Origin: Bartonella australis AUST/NH1
Lineage (GTDB): Bacteria; Pseudomonadota; Alphaproteobacteria; Rhizobiales; Rhizobiaceae
NCBI RefSeq assembly: GCF_000341355.1
Contig: NC_020300.1
Coordinates: forward strand, 1,116,001-1,180,000
DNA: 64,000 nucleotides
Direction: 5' to 3'
Shown here one piece after another: positions 37,670 to 47,223 of this stretch. The position numbers and the translations under genes are program-made. The notes beneath the pieces are model-generated. The model did not search any database. It saw nothing but the letters and a program-made list of their open reading frames with translations, and had not been told where the DNA came from. The number at the start of each line of letters is the position of its first letter. Position 1 is the stretch's first letter.

Positions 37670-39286
37670 TTATTTTTCCGCTTCGTTGTAATAAAGCCTA
37701 AAGCTATTCCAAACCCATTTTTTCACCGCTGGCCCCATACCGATTGTATAATACGTTTGAAATAAATAAACCATAGGACCATGATCAAGCATATAATGCT
37801 GTAGATCACGGTACAGCTCAAGGCGTTTATTTTGATCTTTCTCAAATAAAGCATCCATCACCATTTTGTTTGCCCTTTCGTCGTAATAACCGGCCCGCAA
37901 AGCCAAGTACATACCGTACTTTTTTGTAAATGTCGGATCAGGATTAAAAACATTATGTAATGAAGGAGGATGTCCATCAGAATCAGCTGTATTCCACCCC
38001 ATAATAGCCATGTCATATTTCCCATTACGGACACGGCTTAGTAACTGGGACTGCGCCATTCTTTCAATCGCAAGATCAATACCAATTTTGCGCGCATTCG
38101 CTTGGATAGACTGTGCAACGGGAGACATATAGGAGAGACTCCCAATCAAAAAATTGGCCTTGAAACCATCAGGGTAACCCGCCTCACTCATTAATTGTTT
38201 TGCTTTTTCTAGGTCTAACTTAAACGGCGTCCCTTCTTTTTCATCTAAAGCGCCTGACACACCTAATGGCATATAACTTGCGCGAGGGATTGCAATACCC
38301 TTTAGAATAGTTTTACCGAGGGTGTCATAATCGACCAGATAACGCAGCGCTAATCTCACCTTTTCATGAGACAAAGCCGGATTCCTATTATTCAACGATA
38401 AATAGACGGACTGGGGCCGTAAAATCCGATTAATTTTGACCGCCCCTTCCTGCTTTTCAATATCTAAAACATCGTCTGAAAGCAAATCACGTGCGATATC
38501 CACATCACCTTTTTCCAAAAAGAATCTTTGACTTGCCGATTCGGCTACATGGCGAATTATAAATTCTTTAATTTTTGGCTTATTCCCCCAATAATGCTCT
38601 GTAGCCTGTAATACAACCCGCTCTCCCGGAATCCAACGTGCTAATTTATAAGGACCAACACAAGCTGAATGAGAAGCTAAATACTTATTTCCCATATCAC
38701 CATCAAGGCTATTTTTTTCGAGTGTTTGCCTGTCAAGCAAAGCAGAAGCGGGAGACTGCCCAATTACACTTAATATAAGATGGATAGGATAAGACTTATC
38801 AAACTTCATCTGCAAAGTTGTATCATCGACTGCCCGAATATTTGTTTCAATATTCTCTTTGGTAAATCCATAGTCCATGAGAGATTGAGCATAACCAAAC
38901 CCCAATTTAACAACCCGTTGCATTGACCATGCAAGATCATGTGCCGTTGCAACCCTCCCATCATCAAATTTTAAATCATCACGAAGGTGAAAAATAACGA
39001 GTTTCCCATCATCCAAAACGTCCCAAGACCGAGCCATAGAAGGGCGAATTTTTGCGGGATCGTACTTGTCAAACTCCACCAAAGCACTACAGATATTGGT
39101 CAATAACTCGCTTGTTACAGTTTCAAGTGATTGTGCCGGATCAAAATTGTTAATAGAATCGATATTCCATGCCATCACCAGCATATTTCTAGACGTCATG
39201 CCCAGCGATGCTGATGCGAACCCGATTAAAAAAACGACTAATCCTAATAAAATACGGAAGTTGCTGAGCATTCTGTGTGAACTCAT
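37670..39286 (-). CDS. Family 5 periplasmic substrate-binding protein (peptide ABC transporter), copy 1
   Basis: A 538-residue SBP_bac_5 protein with a signal peptide (hydrophobic residues 12-28, cut near ASA). Family landmarks include NIDSINNFDPAQSLETVTSELLT, FHLRDDLKFDDGR, HSACVGPYKLARW, the hinge-region LALRYLVDYD and KLDLEKAKQLMSEAGYPDGF. It delivers di/oligopeptides or similar ligands to the permeases encoded just downstream. It is clearly more distant from copies 2 and 3 than they are from each other. Ligand unknown; some DppA-type proteins also carry haem. Confidence 0.9.
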   Translation of the reverse strand: MSSHRMLSNFRILLGLVVFLIGFASASLGMTSRNMLVMAWNIDSINNFDPAQSLETVTSELLTNICSALVEFDKYDPAKIRPSMARSWDVLDDGKLVIFHLRDDLKFDDGRVATAHDLAWSMQRVVKLGFGYAQSLMDYGFTKENIETNIRAVDDTTLQMKFDKSYPIHLILSVIGQSPASALLDRQTLEKNSLDGDMGNKYLASHSACVGPYKLARWIPGERVVLQATEHYWGNKPKIKEFIIRHVAESASQRFFLEKGDVDIARDLLSDDVLDIEKQEGAVKINRILRPQSVYLSLNNRNPALSHEKVRLALRYLVDYDTLGKTILKGIAIPRASYMPLGVSGALDEKEGTPFKLDLEKAKQLMSEAGYPDGFKANFLIGSLSYMSPVAQSIQANARKIGIDLAIERMAQSQLLSRVRNGKYDMAIMGWNTADSDGHPPSLHNVFNPDPTFTKKYGMYLALRAGYYDERANKMVMDALFEKDQNKRLELYRDLQHYMLDHGPMVYLFQTYYTIGMGPAVKKWVWNSFRLYYNEAEK

Positions 39287-39528
39287 TTTATCGCCGCCTT
39301 TTGCATCGCACCCAACCTCTCACAAACAGAGCAGCGATGGCTTTTTTCATTACTTTTTCATCACAAAACACTGCACCAACTTTCTGAACAATTAAGGTGC
39401 GTTCCTTGCCGCTATTTTATAGTTAAAATCGCGAATTACCACCTTAGCACGCCAGCAGACTCTCCCCCAATGATATTGCGTACTACATCATCGATGCTTA
39501 TTAACATAGATGAACCATACTTTAAATG

Positions 39529-39580
39529 GATAGCTCCGTGCTCAAAATTTCTAAAAAACTACTTTACGCAAGGAGCTATC
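39529..39580 (-). promoter_or_regulatory. Conserved stem-loop downstream of binding-protein copy 2
   Basis: Inverted repeat GATAGCTCC (39529-39537) / GGAGCTATC (39572-39580) with a 34-base loop, beginning about 60 bases after the stop of copy 2. The same stem is found after copy 3 with a compensating base pair, so it is likely an RNA structure, either a 3' mRNA stabiliser or a terminator. Confidence 0.6.
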
Positions 39581-39637
39581 TTCATCTCTTACTCTACAGT
39601 TACTCTTTCTTCGTATTTTTATGATCTAAGAGAGTCC

Positions 39638-41263
39638 TCATTTCTCGATCGAACTATAAAAAACGCGCCCTATGCTGTTCCAGGGCCACTTTTTAACAGT
39701 CGGAGAAACGGCCGCAACGTCGTACCTTTGAAAGATGAAAGCATAAGGCCCTTTCTGCATAAGTTCACGCTGCAAATCAGCGTATTTCTGCATCCGTTTT
39801 TGTGTATCCTTTTCAAATAAAGCATTTTCAACTTTCTGATTCATATCTGCATCAAAATACGCAGTATCCCAGCTAGTATAAGCTGTATTTCTAGCCTCAA
39901 ACCGATTATCGGGGTTATAAATCATGCGCGAAGCCATTGTATGAGGATCCACAGACTCGTTAATCCATCCCGCAAAAACAGTATCGAAAGCACGCGCATA
40001 AATCCTTGAAAATAATTGCGCCCCCGCTAGACGTTCAATCTTAATATGCACTCCCACTTTTTTTGCGTTATCTTGAATAGACTGGGCAATCGGTAGATTT
40101 TGCGCAGCCGCTGCTATCAAAATAGTTGTCTCGAACCCATTTGGGTAACCAGCTTCGGTCAAAAGCTGTTTAGCTTTTGCAATATCAAGTTTAAAAGGCA
40201 ATCCTTCTTTCTCATCTAAAGCACCTAAAGCACCGAGAGGAAGAAAACTTGAACGCGGAATACCAATACCCCTGAGCACCGTCTTTCCAAAACCATCATA
40301 ATCAATGAGATAGCGCATAGCTAAACGCACTTTTTCATTGGCAAAAATAGGATTCGCCGTATTGAATCCCCAATACATCATAGATGGCTGCAATATCTTC
40401 TCAACTTTTATATCTGTTGTTTTTTGCAGATCTTCTAAATCTTCAGGCACCAGATTACGCGCTACATCGATGTCTTTTTTTTCCAACAACAAGCGCTGCG
40501 TACTTGGCTCAGAAACATGGCGGATAAGTATCTGTTTAAGTTTAGGTTTCTCCCCCCAATAATGGGAATTAGCGCGCAGCACGACCGCTTCTCCAGAACG
40601 CCAACTGACCAACCGATAAGGCCCAACACAAGCCGCATGAGCAGTTAAATATTGGTGCCCCATATCACCTTTTTTTTCGTGTTTCAGGATTGTTTCACGG
40701 TCAAGCAAAAAAGAAGTACGGTTAGTAGCAATATGATTAAGAATAAGCTCCGCGGGATAAGGCTTATTAAATTTCATTACTACAGTTTTGTCATCCAATG
40801 CTTGAATAGCATCATCGACTGTTTGCTCTGTAATACCATATTCCGTGAATGTTGCTGCGGTAGCCATATTCAATTTAACAACCCGTTTCATACTCCAAAC
40901 GAGATCTTGAGCACCAGCAGGGCGACCATCAGAAAATTTCAAATCGTCACGTAAATGAAAAGTAATTGTTGTACTATTGTCATCACCAGAAACATCCCAA
41001 CTCTTCGCTAAATTTGGCACAATTTTAGTCGCATCATCCGGGGAAGAATCAACCAAACTATCACAAACATTGACAATAATTTCTTGGCTGTAAAGATCAT
41101 TGATCTGCGCGGGATCAAATGTATTGATTCCTTCAAGGTTCCAAGCCATTACAAGCGTATTGGCGGGCGTACCTGCCGACGCTTGCTGCAAAAGCGCGCC
41201 CACGACAACACATGCAGAAACAAAAGAACAGCTTCCCTTAAATATCTTTTTTCTGGTATTCAT
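39638..41263 (-). CDS. Family 5 periplasmic substrate-binding protein (peptide ABC transporter), copy 2
   Basis: A 541-residue SBP_bac_5 protein with a signal peptide (MNTRKKIFKGSCSFVSACVV..., cut near ASAG). Landmarks: TFDPAQINDLYSQEI, TFHLRDDLKFSDGRP, HAACVGPYRLVSWRSGE, MRYLIDYDGFGKTVL and KLDIAKAKQLLTEAGYPNGF. By eye about 85% identical to copy 3; differences cluster at the mature N-terminus and in segments such as LIAAAAQNLP versus LIGTLPYTQP, while long blocks are identical, suggesting divergence of the ligand pocket or gene conversion. Same strand as the transporter operon. Confidence 0.9.
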   Translation of the reverse strand: MNTRKKIFKGSCSFVSACVVVGALLQQASAGTPANTLVMAWNLEGINTFDPAQINDLYSQEIIVNVCDSLVDSSPDDATKIVPNLAKSWDVSGDDNSTTITFHLRDDLKFSDGRPAGAQDLVWSMKRVVKLNMATAATFTEYGITEQTVDDAIQALDDKTVVMKFNKPYPAELILNHIATNRTSFLLDRETILKHEKKGDMGHQYLTAHAACVGPYRLVSWRSGEAVVLRANSHYWGEKPKLKQILIRHVSEPSTQRLLLEKKDIDVARNLVPEDLEDLQKTTDIKVEKILQPSMMYWGFNTANPIFANEKVRLAMRYLIDYDGFGKTVLRGIGIPRSSFLPLGALGALDEKEGLPFKLDIAKAKQLLTEAGYPNGFETTILIAAAAQNLPIAQSIQDNAKKVGVHIKIERLAGAQLFSRIYARAFDTVFAGWINESVDPHTMASRMIYNPDNRFEARNTAYTSWDTAYFDADMNQKVENALFEKDTQKRMQKYADLQRELMQKGPYAFIFQRYDVAAVSPTVKKWPWNSIGRVFYSSIEK

Positions 41264-41401
41264 TATTTTCCCCTAAAACTTCACCGCGTGAATCGATTAT
41301 TTTACGCTCCGGTGGAGCTTATAACAATAAAACTGAATCAACACAATGGAAGCATTATTTTACACAGTTATTTCTGGCTTGGTTGACTAATATCGCCTCT
41401 T

Positions 41402-41440
41402 AGTAAACCGTGAAAGCACGTATTATACTCTATTAAACAC
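41402..41440 (-). pseudogene. Short relic of a further binding-protein 3' end (unit 1)
   Basis: AGTAAACCGTGAAAGCAC and the following bases align with the relic at 43957 and with the 3' end of the intact binding-protein genes. Only a few dozen bases are recognisable. It is the unit 1 counterpart of the better-preserved relic upstream of copy 3. Confidence 0.4.
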
Positions 41441-41860
41441 ATCTCTAATAACGAATTACACAGCGAACTCGTTACTTTTACAGCCGCTTTTGTGATTTTT
41501 TGTCCAAACAATGTATTTTTAACAAGCTAAGTCATAACAGAAAAATACCCCTTCAGCCGTTTAAACTAAACTGTATCGTCAGATACAATATCGACAACCG
41601 GCATTAGAAACAGCGCGCAGAATTATTACATCTACACGTCACTCGCTATCATTTTTTCCGATGATAAACTGAGCGCCTGACCCAGCAATAAGATAGATAA
41701 AAACCTTTTCGAGCAAGTTTGCTCTCTGATAATTGAAATGAACGCACAGCAAAATTGTCATTTCAAAAAACCGGCCTACCCACTAATTTCTATATACGCC
41801 TTTTTTACGAATATCTCACAGCTTAGCTTATTTATATTTTACAAAATAACCTCCGCAAAT

Positions 41861-41980
41861 TTACCGGCGAAAACAGTTTTCAAAATGATTATTAATGATC
41901 CCTATTGCCTGTACGAAAGCATAAATAATATGCGCGAGATCAACGGACACCTAATTACGTTTTTTTCGGACAGAAACCAT
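41861..41980 (-). pseudogene. tag: Dead duplicated 3' end of tag (3-methyladenine DNA glycosylase)
   Basis: Translating the minus strand gives AFVQAIGIINNHFENCFRR followed by a stop, matching AFMQAVGIVNDHLEGCFCR at the end of the intact tag gene at 44448. Further upstream an in-frame TAG and an indel break the frame, though the KKR codons still align. The final zinc-ligand Cys has become Arg. This fragment sits between the two binding-protein copies and marks the duplication endpoint. Confidence 0.88.
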
Positions 41981-42072
41981 AAACCGTCCCCAATATATTG
42001 GCAGGTTTCTCTCAAAAATATTAGGTACCCTATTACCGACGTTCATTAATACAGATAAACCGTATTTAAATG

Positions 42073-42125
42073 AATAGCTCCATCCATAAAACAGCTGAAG
42101 AACCACTTTAATGTGAGGAGCTATT
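42073..42125 (-). promoter_or_regulatory. Conserved stem-loop downstream of binding-protein copy 3
   Basis: AATAGCTCC (42073-42081) / GGAGCTATT (42117-42125). Compared with the stem after copy 2, the outer G-C pair is replaced by A-T, so pairing is preserved although both bases changed. Confidence 0.6.
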
Positions 42126-42182
42126 TTCATCGCTTACTCTACAGTCACTCTTTTTCCGTATTTTTACGGCCAAAAAGAGTTC

Positions 42183-43808
42183 TCATTTCTCAATTGAACT
42201 GTAAAAAACACGCCCCATGCTATTCCAAGGCCACTTTTTAACGGTCGGAGAAACGGCCGCGACACCGTATCCTTGAAAGATGAAAGCATAAGGCCCCTTC
42301 TGCATAAATTCACGCTGCAAATCAGCGTATTTCTGCATCCGTTTTTGTGATTCCTTTTCAAATAAAGCATTTTCAACTTTTTGATTCATATCTGCGTCAA
42401 AATACGCGGTATCCCAGCTAGGATAAGCTGTATTCCTAGCCTCAAACCGATTATCGGGGTTATAAACTACGCGTGAAGCCATTGTATGAGGATCTACAGA
42501 CTCATTAACCCATCTCATGAACACAGTATCAAAAGCACGTGCGTAAACCTTTGAAAATAATTGCGCTCCCGCTAAACGTTCAATTTTAATATGCACTCCC
42601 ACTTTTTTCGCATTATCTTGGATGGACTGAGCAACAGGCTGAGTATATGGAAGCGTTCCTATCAGAACACTCGTTTCAAACCCATTCGGATAGCCAGCTT
42701 CAGTTAAAAGCTGTTTAGCTTTTTCAATATCAAGTTTAAAAGGTAATCCTTCTTTTTCATTTAAAGCACCCGAAGTACCAAGAGGAAGAAAACTTGAACG
42801 TGGAACACCAATACCATCGAGCACCGTTTTTCCAAGACCATCATAATCAATGAGATAACGCATAGCTAAGCGCACTTTTTCATTGGCAAAAATAGGATTC
42901 GTCGTATTGAACCCCCAATACATCATGGAGGGCATTAATACTCTCTCAACTTTGACGTCTGTCGTTTTTTGGAGATCTTTTAAATCCTCAGGCGCTAAAT
43001 CACGTGCTACATCAACATCATTTTTTTCCAATAACAAACGCTGCGTACTTGGCTCTGCAACATGCCGGATAAGTATCTGTTTAAGTTTAGGTTTCTCCCC
43101 CCAATAATGGGAATTAGCGCGCAGCAAAACTGCTTCTCCAGAACGCCAACTAACCAACCGATAAGGCCCAACGCAAGCCGCATGAGCGGTTAAATATTGA
43201 TGCCCCATATCACCTTCTTTTTCGTGTTTCAGGATTGTTTTACGGTCGAGTAGCAAAGTCATACGATTAGCAGCAATATTACTGAGGATAAGCTCTGCTG
43301 GATAAGGCTTATCAAATTTCATTACTACAGTTTTTTCATCCAATGCCTGAATAGCGTCATCGACTGTTTGCTCTGTAATACCATATTCCGTAAATGTTGC
43401 CGCAGCAGCCATATTCAATTTAACAACCCGTTTCATACTCCAAACGAGATCCTGAGCACTAGCAGGGCGACCATCAGAAAATTTCAAATCGTCACGTAAA
43501 TGAAAAGTAATTGTTGTACTATTGTCATCACCAGAAACATCCCAACTCTTCGCTAAATTTGGCACAATTTTAGCCGCGTCATTCGGAGAAGAATCAACCA
43601 AACTGTTGCAAATATTGAGAATCATTTCTTGGCCGTTAGCGTCGTTGATCTGTGCTGGATCAAATGTACTGACTGAATCAAGGTTCCAAGCCATCACGAG
43701 CGTATCGGCTGGCGTCCTCGCTGGCGCTTTTTGCAAAAGCACACCCATGACGACACACGCAGAAATAAAAGAACAGCTCCCTTTAAATATCTTTTTTTTG
43801 GTATCCAT
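42183..43808 (-). CDS. Family 5 periplasmic substrate-binding protein (peptide ABC transporter), copy 3
   Basis: A 541-residue SBP_bac_5 protein, same length as copy 2 and starting MDTKKKIFKGSCSF. Signal peptide to about residue 31 (PAR-TPAD). Contains TFDPAQINDANGQEM, TFHLRDDLKFSDGRP, HAACVGPYRLVSWRSGE, MRYLIDYDGLGKTVL and KLDIEKAKQLLTEAGYPNGF. Both frames are fully open, so both products are probably made. The gene is separated from copy 2 by about 900 bp of relics. It likely serves the same permease with a related or broader ligand range. Confidence 0.9.
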   Translation of the reverse strand: MDTKKKIFKGSCSFISACVVMGVLLQKAPARTPADTLVMAWNLDSVSTFDPAQINDANGQEMILNICNSLVDSSPNDAAKIVPNLAKSWDVSGDDNSTTITFHLRDDLKFSDGRPASAQDLVWSMKRVVKLNMAAAATFTEYGITEQTVDDAIQALDEKTVVMKFDKPYPAELILSNIAANRMTLLLDRKTILKHEKEGDMGHQYLTAHAACVGPYRLVSWRSGEAVLLRANSHYWGEKPKLKQILIRHVAEPSTQRLLLEKNDVDVARDLAPEDLKDLQKTTDVKVERVLMPSMMYWGFNTTNPIFANEKVRLAMRYLIDYDGLGKTVLDGIGVPRSSFLPLGTSGALNEKEGLPFKLDIEKAKQLLTEAGYPNGFETSVLIGTLPYTQPVAQSIQDNAKKVGVHIKIERLAGAQLFSKVYARAFDTVFMRWVNESVDPHTMASRVVYNPDNRFEARNTAYPSWDTAYFDADMNQKVENALFEKESQKRMQKYADLQREFMQKGPYAFIFQGYGVAAVSPTVKKWPWNSMGRVFYSSIEK

Positions 43809-43956
43809 TACCTCTCCCCCAAACCCTCACCGAGTGAATCAATGATTTTATTCCGCTTTAGCGAAATTTATAACAATAAAACTTAAATCAACACAACGAA
43901 AGTATTCTTTTACAAAAATTACTTCTTCTCGGTCAACTAAACAAACTTTTTCAGTA

Positions 43957-44090
43957 AATTGTAAAAACCACACCTCATACTCTGTCGCGCCCATCTTGGA
44001 TAAGGAATGAAATAGTTATATTATTATACATTCGAAACCGTAGAGTTCTTTTTGCATAAGTCTACGGTACAAGGCAGTCACACCTGCAGC
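43957..44090 (-). pseudogene. Relic of a fourth binding-protein gene (C-terminal end)
   Basis: The plus-strand sequence TTGTAAAAACCACACC followed by CTCATACTCT, and later TTTTTGCATAAGTCTACGG, aligns at roughly two thirds identity with the last 130 bases of the intact binding-protein genes (CTGTAAAAAACACGCC ... TTCTGCATAAATTCACGC). It lies upstream of copy 3, before tag, suggesting the ancestral array had another member that decayed before the tandem duplication. Confidence 0.6.
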
Positions 44091-44447
44091 CAAAATATCC
44101 CTCCGACTACCCTGAATAAACTGTATCTGAGATTCAGTATTGATAACCAGAACCAGAAAGTGCATGCAAAATCACTGTATATATACCAAATTTATATCAT
44201 TTTTGGCGTATCTAACTCGGCAATACAGCGGATAAAACATCTTTTTAAGCTTGTCTGTTCCCCCAAAGTTGAAGTTAGTGGCGATAAAACCTCCGCTCCA
44301 AAATACCAATTTTCAGCTAATAAAGTCCACCACCAGCATTAAAGGCAGCAAGGCGCTGATCCGTCCATAATTATATATCAGGCGTTTCATAAATATTTTA
44401 TAATTCAATCAAAGATAATGCCGAGCAAAAATATATTGCCTGCAAAT

Positions 44448-45017
44448 TCACCGACAAAAACATCCTTCAAGATGATCATTAACGATCCCTACTGCCTGCA
44501 TAAAAGCATAACAGGTAACGGGGCCAATAAACGTCCAACCACGTTTTTTTAAATCCGCAGAAAGACGAATAGAAGCAGGCGTCATAGGGTTAGTTTGCCA
44601 TGTTTGAAAATTTATCTTTTCATAGCGCTCAGATTGCGGCGGCCGAAAGGACCAAAAATAAAGGGACAAACTCCCCCATTCTGCTATAATTTCTCGCGCT
44701 CTGAGAGCATTATTGAGTACTGATCGAATTTTCCCTTGATGGCGAACAATTCCTTTATCATGTATCAGTGTTTTGATCTTGTTTTCATCATAGTGAACGA
44801 TCTTTTTAAAATCAAAATAATCAAAAGCGTCCCGAAAATGAGAGATTTTTTTTAAAATTGTAAGCCAAGAAAGTCCTGCTTGAAAACCTTCGAGGCATAT
44901 TTGTTCAAACAAACGACGATCATCAAAAACAGGCCTTCCCCACTGATTATCATGATAAGCACAATAAAGAGGATCAGTTCCTGCCCATGCACAACGAACT
45001 TTTCCGTCCCTTCCCAT
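44448..45017 (-). CDS. tag: DNA-3-methyladenine glycosylase I
   Basis: Excises 3-methyladenine from alkylated DNA. Start ATG 45017 (MGRDGKVRCAWAG) is chosen because AAGGA precedes it at good spacing and it gives 189 residues, the usual size; an upstream start at 45074 would overlap xseA. Motifs: CAWAGTDPLYCAYHDNQWG (N-terminal zinc Cys and His region), LEGFQAGLSWLTILKK (HhH with the substrate-binding segment), and the C-terminal zinc ligands in NDHLEGCFC. It lies 34 bases downstream of xseA and is probably co-transcribed with it. Its 3' end was copied in the duplication described at 41861. Confidence 0.94.
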   Translation of the reverse strand: MGRDGKVRCAWAGTDPLYCAYHDNQWGRPVFDDRRLFEQICLEGFQAGLSWLTILKKISHFRDAFDYFDFKKIVHYDENKIKTLIHDKGIVRHQGKIRSVLNNALRAREIIAEWGSLSLYFWSFRPPQSERYEKINFQTWQTNPMTPASIRLSADLKKRGWTFIGPVTCYAFMQAVGIVNDHLEGCFCR

Positions 45018-45051
45018 GAGTAGTCCTTCCTTAAGGCTTAAATTAGCCTTA

Positions 45052-46491
45052 TCAAAAAAGGGTTCCTTGATCATCTTGCTGCGATTTTATTTTTTTCAGT
45101 CTTGATTTTTTTTCGAGGGTACGATCACACGCTGAAACACTGACCTCACCATCAAAAAAACGCAAATTTATTTCGTCTGTTTCAGAGAACTGCGCCAACC
45201 GCTTAATCGGCTTATCGCCTTTTCCTAAAGCCAAAACAAAACCGCGCTCTAAAACATTCTGGTAAGAAGTGCTCTTCAAAAGTCTAAACGCCATCTCAGC
45301 CCGAGCGCGGTATTTTTCGACATTCCGTAGAAAAGCGCGATGAAGGCGTGCCGCGTATTCTTCCGTATTGTGCCGTGCTTTTTCAGTATTCAATAAGCGC
45401 GAAGAAAGCCTCATACTTAGTGCACAAAAATAGAAATGTTTTTTATCGTAACTCACGCGGAGAGCACGCACTAACCGGCTTGAAATCTCATCAAAACCAC
45501 GCCTCGGTAAGGCAAATAGCTGATCAGCAGTAGGAAGACCTCGTACAATAGCGCGTAATTTTTGTCGGTGAAAATCAAAATAACGTGTAAGCCCTACACG
45601 AAGGCGCGCGTTAAGCGAGGCCAACAGCGCTTCAAGATCAAGCTTGACGGGGACAGCTATTTCCGCTGCTCCCGTAGGAGTTGGTGCCCGCCAATCCGCA
45701 ACAAAGTCAATCAGAGTCCAATCCGTTTCATGGCCAACTGCGGAAATAACCGGGATATTAGACGCACTAACAGCGCGAACGACCGCCTCATCATTAAACC
45801 CCCACAGATCTTCCAAACTGCCCCCCCCGCGTGCTACAATAATAAGATCAGGCCTCACTAAAACACTACCTGAAGGCAGTGCATTAAACCCTTTAATAGC
45901 GGCCGTCACTTCTCGTCCGCTTGCTTCGCCCTGAACTCGCACAGGCCAAACCAGAATATGCAAAGGAAAACGATCTGATATACGGTGAATGATATCGCGA
46001 ATAACAGCTCCTGTCGGAGATGTAACAACTCCTATAATTTTGGGCATATAGGGCAAAGGCTTTTTCTTGGTTTCATCAAACAAGCCTTCATCAGCGAGTT
46101 TTTTCTTGCGATTTTCTAAAAGTGTCATCAAAGCCCCGATACCCATCGGCTCAAGAGCTTCAACAACAATCTGATATTTCGATGAACCTGGATAAGTGGT
46201 AAGCTTACCGACGGCAACCACTTCCATCCCTTCTTCAGGAGGGAATTTAAGCTTTGCCATAGTACCGCGCCAGATGACAGCCTCTAATCGCGCCTTATCA
46301 TCTTTCAAAGCAAAATAAGCATGACCTGAAGCGTGTGTGCCGCGATAACCCGATATTTCCCCGCGTACTCGTACATAACCAAACTTTTCCTCAACAACAT
46401 GCTTTAAAGCAGTCGCTATTTCAGAGACACTAAATTCCGCTACATTCGTTGCCGCTGGTCTTTCAATAAACAAATCTACCATATTTTCCAA
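45052..46491 (-). CDS. xseA: Exodeoxyribonuclease VII large subunit
   Basis: A 479-residue catalytic subunit of exonuclease VII, which degrades single-stranded DNA in repair. The N-terminal OB-fold has [25 protein letters not shown] split over the nucleic-acid-binding strands; the catalytic domain carries [35 protein letters not shown] and [30 protein letters not shown]. The C-terminal coiled coil and the closing VLERGFVLA segment are typical. The small subunit xseB is not in the window. Confidence 0.96.
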   Translation of the reverse strand: MENMVDLFIERPAATNVAEFSVSEIATALKHVVEEKFGYVRVRGEISGYRGTHASGHAYFALKDDKARLEAVIWRGTMAKLKFPPEEGMEVVAVGKLTTYPGSSKYQIVVEALEPMGIGALMTLLENRKKKLADEGLFDETKKKPLPYMPKIIGVVTSPTGAVIRDIIHRISDRFPLHILVWPVRVQGEASGREVTAAIKGFNALPSGSVLVRPDLIIVARGGGSLEDLWGFNDEAVVRAVSASNIPVISAVGHETDWTLIDFVADWRAPTPTGAAEIAVPVKLDLEALLASLNARLRVGLTRYFDFHRQKLRAIVRGLPTADQLFALPRRGFDEISSRLVRALRVSYDKKHFYFCALSMRLSSRLLNTEKARHNTEEYAARLHRAFLRNVEKYRARAEMAFRLLKSTSYQNVLERGFVLALGKGDKPIKRLAQFSETDEINLRFFDGEVSVSACDRTLEKKSRLKKIKSQQDDQGTLF

Positions 46492-47223
46492 TTCGCCTAC
46501 ATTAAAACACTCGATCTAAACTTCTTATATAGTACATATTCTTGCCGGAATGGACGGCATCTCTATAAAATACCTCTTAAAATCAGATTTTAAGCGCAAC
46601 ACATTGGTACTCCCACGAAAGTTTTTAGTATGCCGGCAATTCTTATCATCATTCAGAACTTAAAACACTGCTAAAAATCACTCCCAGAATTATAAACTCG
46701 GGACAAATCATAATGCCTTAATCAATTAATTTAAAATATCTATAAAACAGCGTGAAAAATACCAACCGAGAGTGTTCTTCATAAACAAAAAGAGCGCACC
46801 GCCTGCATTTAAAATGGATGAGCTGAAAAAGCGGACAAAAAACAAAATAAGCTGTTATCACTCTTCTATAATAAATACTCACACCACCGCATCACGGTAC
46901 ATAATCGAGTACGACTGTATATTATTCCAAAAAATAATATACCCAATTTCCTTAATTTATTTTTTAGCCACACATCAGATACATCATTATAAATCTTATA
47001 CATCTCTTTATTTACCGATAAAACCATGATAAATTTCCCCAAAAAACGTCTATAGATCTTACCTCGGGGGCAAAAGGCAGGTTTCTCCGGCCGACTGTGA
47101 GAAATAAGGCTTTTATCTTGGAATTTTTTTCCGACGAAATCTTAACGGGCACAGTGATTATTGTATTTGTCCCCTTTTTTGCGCATTTTCAGTAACAAAC
47201 AAAGCGTCTTTTGCCCTTGTCTT
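46492..47223. other. Non-coding stretch upstream of xseA
   Basis: About 730 bp. The 85-codon plus-strand frame at 46772-47029 has a skewed composition and no ribosome site. Presumably includes the xseA promoter; no clear -35/-10 pair was identified. Confidence 0.4.

Larger units (their letters stand above)
39497..41980. repeat. Tandem duplication, unit 1 (binding-protein copy 2 plus dead tag 3' end)
   Basis: Homologous along its length to 42044-44570: the 3' flanking hairpin, the binding-protein gene, its upstream flank and the 3' end of tag. The two genes are offset by exactly 2545 bp and the tag ends by 2587 bp. Boundaries are approximate, judged by eye. Confidence 0.85.
42044..44570. repeat. 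Tandem duplication, unit 2 (binding-protein copy 3 plus intact tag 3' end)
   Basis: Counterpart of 39497-41980. It contains the parental tag 3' end, so the parental junction is on this side. Endpoints are approximate. Confidence 0.85.

Noticed and set aside
45829..45837. C8 run inside xseA as a possible variable tract
   Set aside because: It encodes the conserved Gly-Gly-Gly of the catalytic motif, so it is explained by function.
46772..47029. 85-codon plus-strand frame
   Set aside because: Composition follows the AT-rich background; no ribosome site.
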